This document shows positions 34,131 to 46,293 of a stretch of 64,000 nucleotides of DNA, in pieces. Under the pieces are notes generated by a model that did not search any database, was not told the DNA's origin, and was given only the letters and a program-made list of their open reading frames with translations. Numbering within the stretch: position 1 is the first letter of the stretch; the number at the start of each line of letters is the position of its first letter. Origin of the DNA: Tubulanus polymorphus (lineage: Eukaryota > Nemertea > Palaeonemertea > Tubulaniformes > Tubulanidae); NCBI RefSeq assembly GCF_964204645.1, contig NC_134027.1, forward strand, positions 15,924,485 to 15,988,484. The letters are read 5' to 3'. The position numbers were made by a program, and so were the translations under genes.

Positions 34131-34497
34131 ATATGTAATACGTCAACAGGTGTATGAAATGAGGCGTAAGTAACAAAGAATATACTTGTTGTCAGGTAAA
34201 AAGAATGAATAAAATACAAAAACAAATGAAATAATGAGTATTACCTTAGAAAAGGGGACCCCGAGGGTCAGGGTTCGGGTCAAGAAAGACTCCACCAGTC
34301 AGTGGTTAGTTGTTAGGAGAAGGGGAGTGTGGGGACGATGGAGAGACGGTGGTCGTTTCGGGTTGTGGTTCAAGATGGTAAGGGATGTCGGAATCCGAAT
34401 CGGAATATGATTCGGCAGGATTAGGGGTGATGATGTCCGATCCGGGAATGGAGACATCATCAACGGTATCAGGGAGGATAATGACATCGCTGTCGGA
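34130..34497 (-). pseudogene. Left part of a Pro/Asp/Ser-rich ORF split by the BEL element
   Basis: The minus-strand frame contains repeated acidic runs (DSDSDVIILPD, SYSDSDSDIP) and proline-rich stretches ending near 34306. On the other side of the retrotransposon (42907-43171) the minus strand continues in the same frame and style (…SIIDIADSDSEII). The function is unknown. The ORF is GC-richer than the Polinton. Confidence 0.5.
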
Positions 34498-34502
34498 ATC
34501 CG

Positions 34503-35011
34503 TGTCGTGCGTTGGCTGACAGGCGACTGGCAACGATCTAGACTAACTACAGCGAACGTTTCAAACACATTATTTATTATGTATTCACGGTTTGCTACAA
34601 AGAATAAACAAACAAACATTACAGCAACAATAATTATGCTCATTTTACATCATGTACCACAAATTATAGCATTTGAAATAATTGATACATGTATAATCAT
34701 ATTTAATGACCAATTTCATGTTCACTGTGCGACATGTAGAGCTGACACTGAATACACAGATTTCTGATCAAACATTATATAAGCCAAAAGTTACTGAGCC
34801 GTTAAGGCATGATATAAGGCATTCGCCTACACAGAAATGCAAAACTCATAAATCTATAATCCATATCAAAACTTGCCGAGCGTAAAAAAACACAAAGAAA
34901 GTATGAAATTACAAATCATAACAAATACAAAAACCATAGCTCTAATGAATAATTTCTTATACGACAAAACCATTTACTAATCTAATTATAAATTAAAGCT
35001 AATTTCTAACA
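34503..35011 (-). repeat. BEL/Pao 3' LTR
   Basis: TG...CA ended. It matches the LTR at 42395-42901, differing among other places by an extra AACATTACAGC near 34617 and by lacking about 10 bases near 42590. The element reads on the minus strand, so this is the 3' LTR. Confidence 0.9.
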
Positions 35012-35139
35012 TAGCACCTCCTTGGCAACAATACAAATGTTGGCAAAATTTAACAACGCTTTTAGTCACTCGTGTGACAGCACATGTACCCATGATACGG
35101 TTATTATCTAATAATAATTTTGATAATAATTCAATCAGC

Positions 35140-37718
35140 GATTTTCCTCTAATACACAAATTTTAGATACAGGTCGTATGAACTCAGAACCTCTTGTTTT
35201 GACCTTAAGGGCTCTTACTCGTCCATCCTTACCGGGCATAGTATTTGTTACCCTACCTAACGACCATTGTCCCCTTGGGATATTTTTATCAACGATAATT
35301 ACTAAATCTCCAATTAGTCCACTTACCTCTTACAGTGAGGGAAGGCAAGTATTCAATGATCCATCGTCTCCACACATGGTCCGCCAGAACCTGACACTGC
35401 CGCCACCTTTTACGGCTATTGATCTCTTTGTTTTCAAACTTACCAAATGAAGACTATTGAAGATGCTCCACCATGGAGAAAATGATTAGGGGTTATTGGT
35501 GTTAGATCGTTCGGGTCTGAGCTGTTATATGTAAGGGGTCTACTGTTAATGGCACCTTCCACCTCTGTAAGGGTAGTACGTAATACAGTTTCACAGACAC
35601 ATTGCTCCCCAAGTACTGACTTCAAAGCTCTCTTAACCGACCTTAGTTAACGTTCCCATACGCCACCGAAGTGAGGCGCGTTGGGCGGCATGAAAATCCA
35701 CTTTGTGCCTTTTTCTACTAATAAATTTGATACGAACGACTGATTCCATTCTGAAAGACAAGACTTTAATTCCCTTTCAGCACCAATGAAATTGGTTCCA
35801 TTGTCACGATACAACTCCCTAGGCGTACCACGTCTACTAATAAAACTACGTAGAACCAACATGAAACTATCAGTTTCGAGGGAATCTGCTAATTCAAGGT
35901 GAACTGACCGAGTCACAAGGCAAGTGAATAGACAAACTCATCGTTTAATAACAGAACGACCTCTTTTTATCAACAGAGGTCCAAGGTAATCAACTCCTGT
36001 ATATTCAAATGGGCGAGAATACGCAGTTAAACGAAAGTCCGGTAAATCAGACATAAAAGGTATCTTAGGCATTGCCGTTCGTCGCCAACAAGTAAAACAT
36101 TTGCGAATGACTGATTTCGCCACAATTCGAGCCTTAATAGGCCAATACTTTTGTCGTACAGACGCTATGACATGTTCAGGCCAAGAATGCAATTACAATA
36201 AATGTTCACGTTTCACGATTAGATTCGTACTATGGTGACCAAATGGGAGTAATAATTGATGCTTAGCTTCATTTGGAATATAGGGTGCGTTACGTATCCT
36301 ACCCCCGACTCTTATATAGGGACCATCTATGAATGGATCGAGACAACGTAACCTACTCTTATTAGCTACTATGCCTTGATGCAGCGAATTATACTCGCTC
36401 CGGTACGATTCCCGTTTGCGCATTTACAATTAAACACATCTCTGCATCATTTAATTCCTCTGGTAAAAGATATTTTGATTTTATAGCTGTCATACCTAGC
36501 CTGGGAATTTTAGCAGCAAAATTTCTTACCGCTCGCAAAATCCATGCAGTTTTGCGTTTTAGCAACATCAATGATGAAACATCTTGAGGCGTAATTAGAC
36601 CCTCAAGGTCTAAACTAAGAAGTAATGAACTGTCGTAAACAGCAGTGTTGTTCACATATTTGAACCTTTGAACGTTATCATCGTTTTCACTAACGGAACC
36701 CAAGACCGGCTGATCCGGCCATTTTTCAGTCGTCTGAAAAAGAAACTCTGGCCCTCGTAACCATCTTTGTTCAATATTTAAACTTCCAGCTGGAAGACCA
36801 CGAGTACAGTCATCTGCTGGGTTTAAATTACTAGGGACATATTTCCACTGATTAGGATTTGTAGATTCACGAATCTCCGTAACTCTATTAGCTACAAACA
36901 TTTTGAATCGCTTCGATTCATTGCTTATGTACCTCAATACAGTGGCTGAATCAGACCAAAGATATACTTTATCAAATGAAATTCCTAATTCAGCCTTTAA
37001 CGTCTCTGATAAACGTGCGGATATAACTGCACCTTGTAGTTCCAATTTTGGCACCGTTAATCTCTGTTTAATTGGAGCTAAATGAGTTTTCGATGCAGCT
37101 ATTGAACAATGAATAGAATTATCAAAAGTATAACGCAGGTACGCAACAGAACCAAAGCCACGTTCTGAAGCATCCGAAAACAGATGTAACTCAATATGTT
37201 TTGCGTTAGAAGAGAAACCTAAGTGGTGGCGAGGGATACTAACATTTGCAAGAAAAGGTAACTCATCTTGCCACGCGCGCCATCTAACAAGCAAATTATC
37301 GGTCAATTCATCATCCCAGTCTAAATTGCACCTCCATAAATCCTGTATTAAACATTTCGCTTTAAACGTAAATGGAGCGAGATATCCACAGGGATCGAAA
37401 ATTGAACAAAGAGTGCTAAGAACACTGCGTTTAGTAGGAGAAGTTTCCTTAATGTCAGGCCTAAACAGAAAAACATCATTTTCAGGATTCCACTTAATAC
37501 CCAAGACCCTCTCGACTGGCAGTTCATTGAACTCTAAATCTAACGTGGGATCATTACGATCGATATCAGGTATATGCGCCAAAACGTTTTTACTTGAAGA
37601 CATGAATTTGTTAAAATGAAACCCGTCTTTACCGATAATTTCACTAACTTCCCCTGAGAAATTAATAGCGAATGCTTCAGTTTCAACGGATTTGATTAAA
37701 TCATCTACATAAAAGTCC
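35140..37718 (-). pseudogene. BEL/Pao pol, second part: RT catalytic block, RNase H, integrase
   Basis: Starts (minus strand) just after the MITE with FYVDDLIKS, the YVDD catalytic block. The long frame 36389-37729 continues through the RNase H/A17-like region (HLFSDASERGFGSVAY, VYLWSDSATVLRYI). Frames then change: an HHCC-like region, YTGVDYLGPL (first catalytic Asp), YRDNGTNFIGAE (second Asp), FGGVWER (Glu), then TPITPNHFLHG. The last part on the minus strand around 35150-35330 reads like DUF5641 (DLVIIVDKN…GRV). At least four frame breaks (near 36423, 36193, 35938, 35647) make it a pseudogene. Confidence 0.88.
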
Positions 37719-38843
37719 GGTGTTGTCATATCGCGGAATCACGGAATCGCGGAATTTTCCAAAAAACACGGAATTTCTTCATTTTCACTATACATAGTAA
37801 CCGAGTTTTTTTCACGGGATACCCTTTGTTGGACAAGGCACCGGACGCATGTTTTTCATTTTTTCATTGCCGGTACCTTGTAGGTCTATGTGATAATCTA
37901 TTACGATCGTCGCTCAACTAATTAACGATATTTCCAGACGATAAATTGGAGAACCTACGCAGGCAATTAATCTATCAACATTGGAACCGCATCTACGAGT
38001 TCTGTGTATGTTACGAATCAATAAACCTTTAACTAATTGAATATATGCTGCATTGTAAAATGGATATAAAAACGATGTATTATTTTGACTGCACTCTTCC
38101 ACTGGTCGTATTAAGACCAAAATGAGGTATGTTTCTATACGGTCAAGAGAAATATCCCAAAATGAACGATGTCAGACGAAAACAGATATACATTTTGCAT
38201 ATTCTGGCTTGAGATTTTTAATTGAATTTTGCGTCTCGTGCATCTAAATTGTGATTAATGCGAGTGTGGTGTATCTAGAAGAGTTATAAAAGTTGTTGAA
38301 TGATATTGAAGATTACTTTTAAAAATGGTATATTTTCTTAACTCCGTTATTTGTGAAGAGAAAGCAGTTACTTAGTTGCTTCTCCTATTGATTCCTTAGG
38401 TCTGAAAAACGTACTATCGGTACTAGACGGCGGTTTCTATCAAATATAAGTTTTAAGGAACCGCGGTACACGCTTGGTAGTAGCACATTTCACGTTTGCA
38501 GCCATCTGAAACTACGGCCCAACCTAGAGCGTCCGTGCTCAAATCTACTAAGAAGATCGCAAAAAGTCGATTAACTTCGATAACCGATGCTTGCACTAGT
38601 GCCAATCTCTTTTTCCGACTACATTCTGACTGTTACTGAAGCTGCAGGTAACTGAACGGTATTATAAAACAATGTCAGATAAAATTGCGTGCGAATAGTG
38701 TGATTCGAAGCTAACTTAGTGCATTGATTGTTCCGGTTCCTTGTTCCCCGCAGGAAAACCAGGTGACTATTTATAGTGAAGGTGAAGAAATTCCGTGTTT
38801 TTTTAATTCCGCGATTCCGTCATTCCGCGATATGACAACACCG
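37719..38843. mobile_element. Mutator-like MITE inside the BEL/Pao reverse transcriptase
   Basis: The inverted ends read GGTGTTGTCATATCGCGGAA and, from the right, CGGTGTTGTCATATCGCGGA. The flanking duplication is ATAAAAGTCC (37709-37718 and 38844-38853), 9-10 bp depending on one ambiguous base, which fits Mutator-like elements. It separates RT blocks upstream from the YVDD block. No transposase is present. Confidence 0.8.
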
Positions 38844-38853
38844 ATAAAAGTCC

Positions 38854-40226
38854 CTGACAACTGTATCTACAGTGACTTTACTATATTTACATCGGTTGCT
38901 GATCGCTTCAACGCATAATTGGCACAACTAGGGGAATCCTTGGCCCCAAATATATGTACATTCATTTTATATACTCCAGGTAATCCGGGTTTATAGACAT
39001 CCTCCTTCCAAATAAACCGTAAAGAATCAGAATCTGCCTCAGACACTCTCACTTGGTGGAACATCGCCTTTATGTCGGCAACTAATGCCACCTCATAAAG
39101 CCTAAAACGTTGAAGAATACCAAACAAGCTGTTTAACAAATCTGGCCCAGTCACACGAGTTCTTCATATTTTGAAGCCGCGTCGAATACGACTCTGAATT
39201 TACCAGGCTTGTTTGCATTCAACACGCAATGATGTGGTATGAACCATGTTCTGGGACTAACGACTGAAGCTTCCTCAGACGTTAACTTGCGTGCATAACC
39301 ATCGGCGATGTAAACGTTCAATGTATCAGAATACTTTTTTCATGTTTGGATCTTTATACAAACGACTAGCCAAAATTCCAAACCTCCTTTCAGCAACAGA
39401 TTTATTAAAAGGAAGCGTACTACTCTTATCCCTCCAAAGCATCCCAACTTCATAGTGCCGCTCAACGATTTTTGTAGTATTTTCTAAGATAGACAAGGCC
39501 CTTTGATCCTCAATTGACCCTGTCTGACCTTGACAGGCTACATCAAAAGACTCAGTGGACCAAAAACGTTCAACCTGTTCGTTTAAATCCTTATCCCCTG
39601 CAATTATACAATTAACGTGAGCTTGGACATCAGCTAAAGATTCTACATATGAAGGACCAAAGAGACACCAACCCAGGCAAGTTTTTATAGCAAAAGGCTC
39701 CCCTGCAGCGCCTTCTTTTACGTCAATTTGGAGGTGAGCCTTTGGTACATCCGCTCCTATTAATACCCTAATCTGATCGGGAGAAAATCACAAATCGTCA
39801 CAAATCTCCAAACCATTCAAATGTTGCATATCAGAAACACGTGCTTTAAGATTTTGAGATGAACAATTGAAGTTGCCGTAATTTGTCCATGCATTTTTTA
39901 CAGTAATAACATCACTGTAGAGGTCCGACTGAGAACACATTGAAAACGAAAGGCACTGAGAATGATGCGAAGTACTAGTATGGAGGGTGTTAACCGTTAG
40001 CAAGTGTCTCTTACCATGCAAACCAAGATCATTCGCTAGTTCATTGTTAATTAAGGTGACATCACTGGCAGAATCCAGCAGAGCATATGTGGACACGCGG
40101 TGACCGTTGCTTCCCTGCACTGTAATCGGCACTATCTGAAAATAAACTTGCAGAGTATTACAACTTGAATTAACAACCGTACAGTTACTAGATGTTTGAA
40201 CATTATTAACAGTACTTTTATCATTA
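38854..40226 (-). pseudogene. BEL/Pao pol, first part: aspartic protease and RT N-terminal half
   Basis: The minus strand begins with a DUF1758-like aspartic protease: YALLDSASDVTLIN, with the catalytic D-S-A variant of DTG/DSG, in frame 39788-40237. Then, across frameshifts, come the linker (PKAHLQIDV, CLGWCLFGP) and RT blocks VALVADIKAMFHQVRV (motif A) and FGAKDSPSCANYALKR (motif B). It is cut at 38854 by the Mutator-like MITE and upstream at 40226 by another MITE. Confidence 0.82.
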
Positions 40227-40234
40227 CGTGGCCG

Positions 40235-41022
40235 CACAGGGGTTTGGCGATGGGCTTGGATTTTATTTCCGGGTTGTTGACAATCTCGCGAGAATGGCGC
40301 TAAATATGAACTGCGAATAAATTCAAAATATCACGGAAATACCTTGTGTTTATATTGTTTATTTATCCGCTATAAAGTTCTGATAAACAATTGGTCGTTA
40401 AGAATCATTATCAGACGGTCGTCATGCTTTACTATATAAAATCACAAGGGATGAAACGCCAGGCCTCCGCTGTACTTAAATTTTCAGCCAGAAAGTTGGG
40501 ACAGTCACGTGACATTCTGATGACGTCATCGCATTTAAAACTTCAACACGAAAAGTTAACATATTCACAGACCGATATCAACTGTCAGATTATGATTCAT
40601 ATGAAATAAATAACTTATAAGGAATAAATTATGACGAAATATATAATTCATAGTAAAAAAATGCATTTGAATGTAAGTTATTCTCAAATATTTTTCGTAT
40701 CATAGTTTCCATCTTATATGCTTCAGGTTCGCGTTCAGTCAAATAAGAAGCGTTAAGTCACGTGACTGTCCCAACTTTCTGGCTGGCACAACTCTGAAGG
40801 CGTTTCATCCCTTGTTCTTTTATATAGTAGCGTGACGACCGTCTGATAATGATTCTTAACGACCAATTGTTTATCGAAACTTTATAGCGGATAAATAAAC
40901 AATATAAACACAAGGTATTTCCGTGATATTTTGAATTTATTCGCAATTCATATTTAGCGCCATTCTCGCGAGATTATCAACAACCCGGAAATAAAATCCA
41001 AGCCCATCGCCAAACCCCTGTG
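40235..41022. mobile_element. MITE with ~260-bp arms and 8-bp duplication inside BEL/Pao gag-pol
   Basis: It begins CACAGGGGTTTGGCG and ends CGCCAAACCCCTGTG, flanked by CGTGGCCG (40227-40234 and 41023-41030). The arms extend to about 40515 and 40750 as inverted copies. The 8-bp duplication suggests the hAT or P groups. The centre holds no reading frame. Confidence 0.85.
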
Positions 41023-41030
41023 CGTGGCCG

Positions 41031-42351
41031 ATGAATAGAAGTATGATGTTTCTTCCCGCATCCCAATTCCTTACAGACGCCACTGGATGGACCGAATTAA
41101 GGAAATGACCAGGATATAAGCAATTAAGACATAAACGATTGTTTCTAATCAACTGATATCTATCATTAATTGATTTATCGATATAATATTTACACCTAGA
41201 TAGATGATGGTTTTCTGAACAAATAACGCATTGTTTATCGTTACCGTTATTACATTGAGACGTACATTGAGAGTTGTATGCCTTACACGAGGAACTAAAG
41301 TTCCAGAATTACTTATCTGACTATCACTACGTTTGTACTTGCTAGCAACGGAATATGGACCAAAGTCCGCATCAATGCAGTATTTGAGCCAATGCTACAA
41401 GTCGATTAAGGTTGGTTCTCTAACTCGAGATATTCTACGGACATAGCCGTTCCACTTCCACAAGTCGCTACTACCTAACTCATGTACATAGTTCATTTGT
41501 TTAAGAATCATAACACAATCTCTAACGGAGATGTAAAAGTTACGTAAACCAACAGAATCATATTCACTAACAGAAGGTCCTTTAGCAATAGAGTCAATGT
41601 AGGCACGTGCCACATGAACCCGATTGCCAAATGCAAACTTAAGCTCTTTTAAAGCCAAAACATAATTTGTAGCACTAAACCCGAGACCCTGAATGAGTTT
41701 TCTAGCCTCACCTGACACATGGGATTGAAGCAAGTCCATTCGACGAATGTCTCTCAGTGTTGATTTAGAGTGGACTTGTACGAAAAACTGCTCGATAAAT
41801 CTTGGCCAATTCAACGAAGCTCCATCGAAGACCGGAAGTACGATTTTTGGCAGATCACGATCGGTTTCGAGTCTCGCAAAGACTTCCTCTAATGGTGGTG
41901 ACTCAGTTGATGATAGTTGACTTGATGTTTCTACACCCTCGACAAGAGCGTCGATCCAAGCATCCACGGATTCAAACATTTGATCTGGAGAAATATCGTA
42001 GTTCTCGGTGTGCGGCTCAAATGGCGTTGCTTCAGGACTTAAAATGCTCGATGATGACGGACTCTTAGTTAATTCGTCTAATCTAAGGAGACATTGAGTG
42101 GCTTTCTGAAAGTAAGTATCAAGCCATTCCTCCGCCTTTATGATGTCAGATTCTTCTGCGAGTGACGAAACGTGACGATTATGCGCCGACTGTAAAGAAC
42201 TCATACAGCCTGTTATTCGTTCCTTCAACGGCTGAATCTGCGAAGACTGTGCTGTTAAGGAATCCGCCTGATTCAGTGCTCGAGACAACCAACCCGCAAG
42301 ACTGGAGGATGTTTTCCTGAGCGAACTCGACTTCGGATCCATTTCCGTCAT
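41031..42351 (-). pseudogene. BEL/Pao gag with DUF1759-like domain and zinc knuckles
   Basis: The open frame 41395-42390 carries a coiled N-terminal part and then LPVFDGASLNWPRFIEQFF and LLQSHVSGEARKLIQGL, the DUF1759 signature of Pao gag. I take the ATG at 42351 as start because upstream codons run into the LTR. After a frameshift near 41395 come the zinc knuckles (CVICSENHHLSRC and a damaged CLNCLYPGH). The CCHC part ends at the MITE. Confidence 0.85.
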
Positions 42352-42394
42352 AGCTAGCGATAGCAACACAGCAGATTTGTAGAAATTCAAACTA

Positions 42395-42901
42395 TGTCGT
42401 GCCTTGGCTGACAGGCGACTGGCAACGATCTAGACTAACTACGGCGAACGTTTCAAACACATTATTTCTTATGTATTCACGGTTTGCTACAAAGAATAAA
42501 CAAACAACAATAATTATGCTCATTTTACATCATGTACCACAAATTATAGCATTTGAAATAATTGATACATGTATAATCATATTTAAAGACCGGCTACTCA
42601 CAATTTCATGTTCACTGTGCGACATGTAGAGCTGACACTGAATACACAGATTTCTGATCAAACATTATATAAGCCAAAAGTTACTGAGCCGTTAAGGCAT
42701 GATATAAGGCATTCGCCTACACAGAAATGCACAACTCATAAATCTATAATCCATATCAAAACTTGCAGAGTGTAAAAAACACAAAAGAAAGTATCAAATT
42801 ACAAATCATAACAAATACAAAAACCATAGCTCCAATAAATAATTTCTTATACGACAAAACCATTTACTAATCTAATTATAAATTAAAGCTAATTTCTAAC
42901 A
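42395..42901 (-). repeat. BEL/Pao 5' LTR
   Basis: Matches 34503-35011. The element reads leftward from here, gag starting about 45 bases beyond the LTR edge. Confidence 0.9.
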
Positions 42902-42906
42902 ATCCG

Positions 42907-43171
42907 ATATATCGATAATCTCGCTATCGGAATCAGCGATGTCAATAATGGAAGGAGAGGGAGCAGGCCCCCCAGTGCTGGTGGATTGGAGAGGACAGGT
43001 GGAAACAGGGTTTGGAGGAAGTTCAATTGGAGGGTTATTTGGAGAAGGGGTGCCGGATAGTAGAAAAAAGGGTATTAAGGGAGGATAATCAGGGTCGCGG
43101 TCATAGTACGGATTGTATGAGACGTCGTTGGTAGGGTGATAGGGGTGTACTCTGTGGATCTAAGGGGCGTG
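42907..43171 (-). pseudogene. Right part of the Pro/Asp/Ser-rich ORF, cut by the Polinton
   Basis: The minus-strand frame reads SYNPYYDRDPDYPPL, a proline-rich run and IIDIADSDSEIIDIS, then meets the BEL duplication in the frame that continues at 34497. A TAG lies near 43155. The Polinton terminus follows at 43172. No function can be assigned. Confidence 0.45.
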
Positions 43172-43446
43172 AGTAATAGGGGTTTAGTTGTTCTAGATCA
43201 AAGGTCGAACGGTCGAGTTCATTAAAAACAAAATATTAAAAGTAATTTAAAACTATAATATATTTTCATAGCCGGGTGTATTTTATATTATAACTAAATA
43301 TTTATTCTAAGACATTAATAATTTAAATTTTAAAAGCATATTGCTCCGCGACCAATTGATTTATTTACAATACACAAATTCATATAATCAAATATATTCA
43401 AATAATAATAATTATTCTATTATTTAACTAAAATACACCAAAAAAA

Positions 43447-43600
43447 GTAACGAGTAATTAACGAGCTCTTATAGAATAGATATATAGATATATTTTAAAC
43501 ATTATTTCAATATTTATATTTGTATGAGTTAGATTTTTAAACATTAAAAGTGTTAGTAAAGTGTGATTGAAATAATTCATATATAAATCATTGAACTTCT
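43447..43600 (+). promoter_or_regulatory. Leader segment shared by the Polinton and E2
   Basis: AGTAACGAGTAATTAACGAG, TCTTATAGAATAGATATATAG and TTGTATGAGTTAGATTTTTAA recur at 46785-46915 and in reverse at about 50830-50960 in E2. It sits upstream of the first gene in each case, so it may hold the promoter. Homology is seen directly; function is inference. Confidence 0.6.
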
Positions 43601-43633
43601 AAAATCAATAAAAAAAAAAAAATTAGTATTAAA

Positions 43634-43972
43634 ATGGAAGCAAATAAGTACTACTGTCCAACATGTAATATCAATATAGATAAATCCTAAAAATCAAGAC
43701 ACAATAAAACTAAAACACATTTAGAGAATAAATTGAAATTAGAATATGTAGATGATACATTAGAAACTAAATTAGAAGAATTAAAGAATGAAAAAGAAAC
43801 ATACAAATGTTATACATGTAATCAATCATTCAGTGATAAAAGATATCATAAAGAACATTTAAAATCTAAAAGTCATATTGGAAATATGAATAATGATATT
43901 TTAGGTGAGGATTATTTTGATAATGACAATGATAAGAAACATAAGACAATTAGAGATGACCGAAGCATTTAA
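43634..43972 (+). pseudogene. Truncated zinc-finger N-terminus of a Polinton polymerase-type gene
   Basis: The ATG at 43634 is followed by a C2H2-like finger (YYCPTCNINI), a nonsense codon at 43687-43689, and a second finger (YKCYTCNQSFSDKRYHKEHL) ending in NDILGEDYFDN. The neighbouring gene at 44082 has the same two-finger plan and the related NNVLGKDYFDN. This is therefore a diverged duplicate that ends where a second terminus-like sequence begins (43998). Confidence 0.6.
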
Positions 43973-43997
43973 AAGTGATATTGGTTCAGCAGCTATT

Positions 43998-44045
43998 AGT
44001 AATAGGAAATGTGTTGTTTCATACCAGAGGTCGAAGGTCGAGACA
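43998..44045 (+). repeat. Second Polinton-terminus-like sequence
   Basis: AGTAATAGGAAATGTGTTG ... AGGTCGAAGGTCGAG resembles the end at 43172 (AGTAATAGGGG ... AGGTCGAACGGTCGAG) in the same orientation. GCTATT precedes it. It may mark a nested insertion or a duplicated end. Confidence 0.4.
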
Positions 44046-44065
44046 CCACTCATCACCACAAGTAA

Positions 44066-44081
44066 TTTTTTTCCCTTATAA
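44066..44081 (+). promoter_or_regulatory. Start motif of the polymerase gene
   Basis: TTTTTTTCCCTTATAA directly abuts ATG at 44082, the T-run plus TATAAATG arrangement shared by most genes of this element. Confidence 0.5.
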
Positions 44082-46287
44082 ATGGGGGAGAATGAACACC
44101 AGCCAGAAAATAATAATGTTAATAAAAATCAATATTATTGCCAATATTGTAAAAAATACATCGATAAATCCCAAAAATCACGACATGAAAAAACTGCAAA
44201 TCATATAAAAAATGTAATAGATTTTGAAACACTAGATAATACAAATGAAAGAAAAGAACGATTAGATGATATGAATGTGGATGAAATAAAATGTGAAGTT
44301 TGTGATGAATTTATAACAAAAAGGAATTATAATAGACATCTCGAATCACAAAAACACCATCAAAATTTGAGTAATAATGTTTTAGGAAAAGATTATTTTG
44401 ATAATAAACCTCAAAAAGTAAAAAAACCAACTTCAAAAACTAAATCCATTTCAAATAAAGCTTACATGGAAAATGTTAGAAATTATATTGATTCACTAGA
44501 AATAAAAGATACAATTGAAATTTTAGAAACATTACATAGTAAAATTGGTCCTGCAGCTATTATATTTAGATTTTTTGAAGGTACAACAATAGAAGATTAT
44601 AGCAAATTTAATGAAATAATAGAAAAAATACTAGATTTGATAACAGATGTTGAATATCCAAAAATTAGTATCTCTGGGAAAGTAAGTTTTTTAAAGTCAG
44701 AAGAGAAAATGGATTATAATATTCAAACACTCTCTGAAGAAATAATTTCAAAAACGCAAATAAAAGAGAAGTTAGAAAAAATATTTAATGAATTTAAACG
44801 TCATATTGAAGAAAGATATTTTGAGGGTTCTGGTTTATCATTAAATGAAATTATATTTTTAGATTTAAATGTTTATAATACAAAAAACTTCAAAAAGTAA
44901 AACAATGTTTAAAAATGATTCAAACTTTACAACAGAAAAGGATATTAAAGCATCATCTTATATTAAATTACCATTTACAACAAAAGCAGTAATACATGTT
45001 CAAAATGAAGATAATAAATGTTTTCTATGGTCAATTATTAGTTGCTTACATCCAACAGAAGATATTACACATAGTTTTAGAATAACAAATTACCGGAAAT
45101 ATGAAACATTATATAAAATTGATCAATATCCAGTAACTATAAAAATGATTTCTAAAATAGAAAAAGTTAATAATTTAAAAATAAATGTATTCGTATTAAT
45201 GCAATTACCAAAGACAAAAGGTGAAAATATTAAAGATTATACATTGGAAGCTTTATATTTAACAGAATATTATGATGATGAAAATGCTATAGATTTGTTA
45301 TATTACAAAAAAGATGAAAATGAACATTATATGTGGTTAAAACAAATTGATTTATTCTTTAGAACAGAAAGTGATCACCATAATAAAATTTATCTATGTA
45401 GAAAATGTTTATCTAAATTTAGAACCGAGAATGCGTTACTAAAACATAAAGAATTATGTGATAATAAAGATTTTTGTAAATTAATAATGCCAACAGAAAA
45501 AGATTATAAATTGAAATTTACTAATCATAAATTTAAGAATATTGTTCCATTTGTAATTTATGGGGATTTTGAATCGTTGAATAAAGAATTAACTGATCAA
45601 GATAGAAAAGAAATATATAACAAGAAGCAATTATTAAAATCAATGGATAAAGTAAATGAATTAAATGAAGACACAATACAAGACCCACCAATTATAAACA
45701 CAATTAAAAAAGTTCATCAAAGAGCTGCTGCTTATGGAATTTATATAAAATCAAATTATCCTGAATAATATGAAAGTCAATATATCTCTTTTAGAGGTGA
45801 AGATGTAGTTAATAATTTTTGTAACAAAATAATTGAATTAGAAAGTGATTTTGCAGAATTATTAAACAAAAATAAAAGAATAGTTATGACAAAAGAAGAT
45901 GAAATTGATTTTAATTATGCAACCCATTGTTGTTATTGTGAAAAACGTTTTTATTCATTTGATAAAAAAAGTTAGAGATCATGATCATTTAAATTCAAAA
46001 TATCGTGGAGCTGCTCATGAAGATTGTAATTTACAAGCTAAAAAAGTAAATTTCGTTTCAATATTACTTCATAATTTATCCGGCTATGATACCCATCTAT
46101 TTATAAAACAATTATCGGGAAAATTGGGCGCAATTAATCAAGAAATAGAAGAATATAATGCTATGAATGGTGTGAATGTAAGAAAATATGATTTTAACTT
46201 ATTAGCTAAAACATCTGAAATTATATATCATTTCAATTTGGTTGCATTAGATTTTTAGATTCTTATAGATTTCTAGCAAGTTCATTA

Positions 46288-46293
46288 GATAAT
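46288..46293. repeat. 6-bp target duplication of E2 (left)
   Basis: GATAAT precedes E2 and is repeated at 51445-51450. Element plus one copy is 5,157 bases, divisible by three, and the polymerase frame is the same on both sides. Confidence 0.9.

Larger units (their letters stand above)
34503..42901 (-). mobile_element. BEL/Pao LTR retrotransposon, ~8.4 kb, with nested MITEs
   Basis: LTRs lie at 34503-35011 and 42395-42901, beginning TGTCGTGC and ending TTTCTAACA. They are flanked by the 5-bp duplication ATCCG (34498-34502 and 42902-42906). Minus-strand order is gag (DUF1759-like), zinc knuckles, aspartic protease, reverse transcriptase, RNase H, integrase and a DUF5641-like C-terminus, the hallmark BEL/Pao order. 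Two MITEs (37719-38843 and 40235-41022) interrupt it. The LTRs differ by several substitutions and small indels, so it is not a very recent copy. Confidence 0.92.

Noticed and set aside
34299-34643. 114-codon minus-strand frame running from LTR into the proline-rich ORF
   Set aside because: It spans the BEL insertion junction in a different frame from the DSDSD-type ORF, so it is a by-product.
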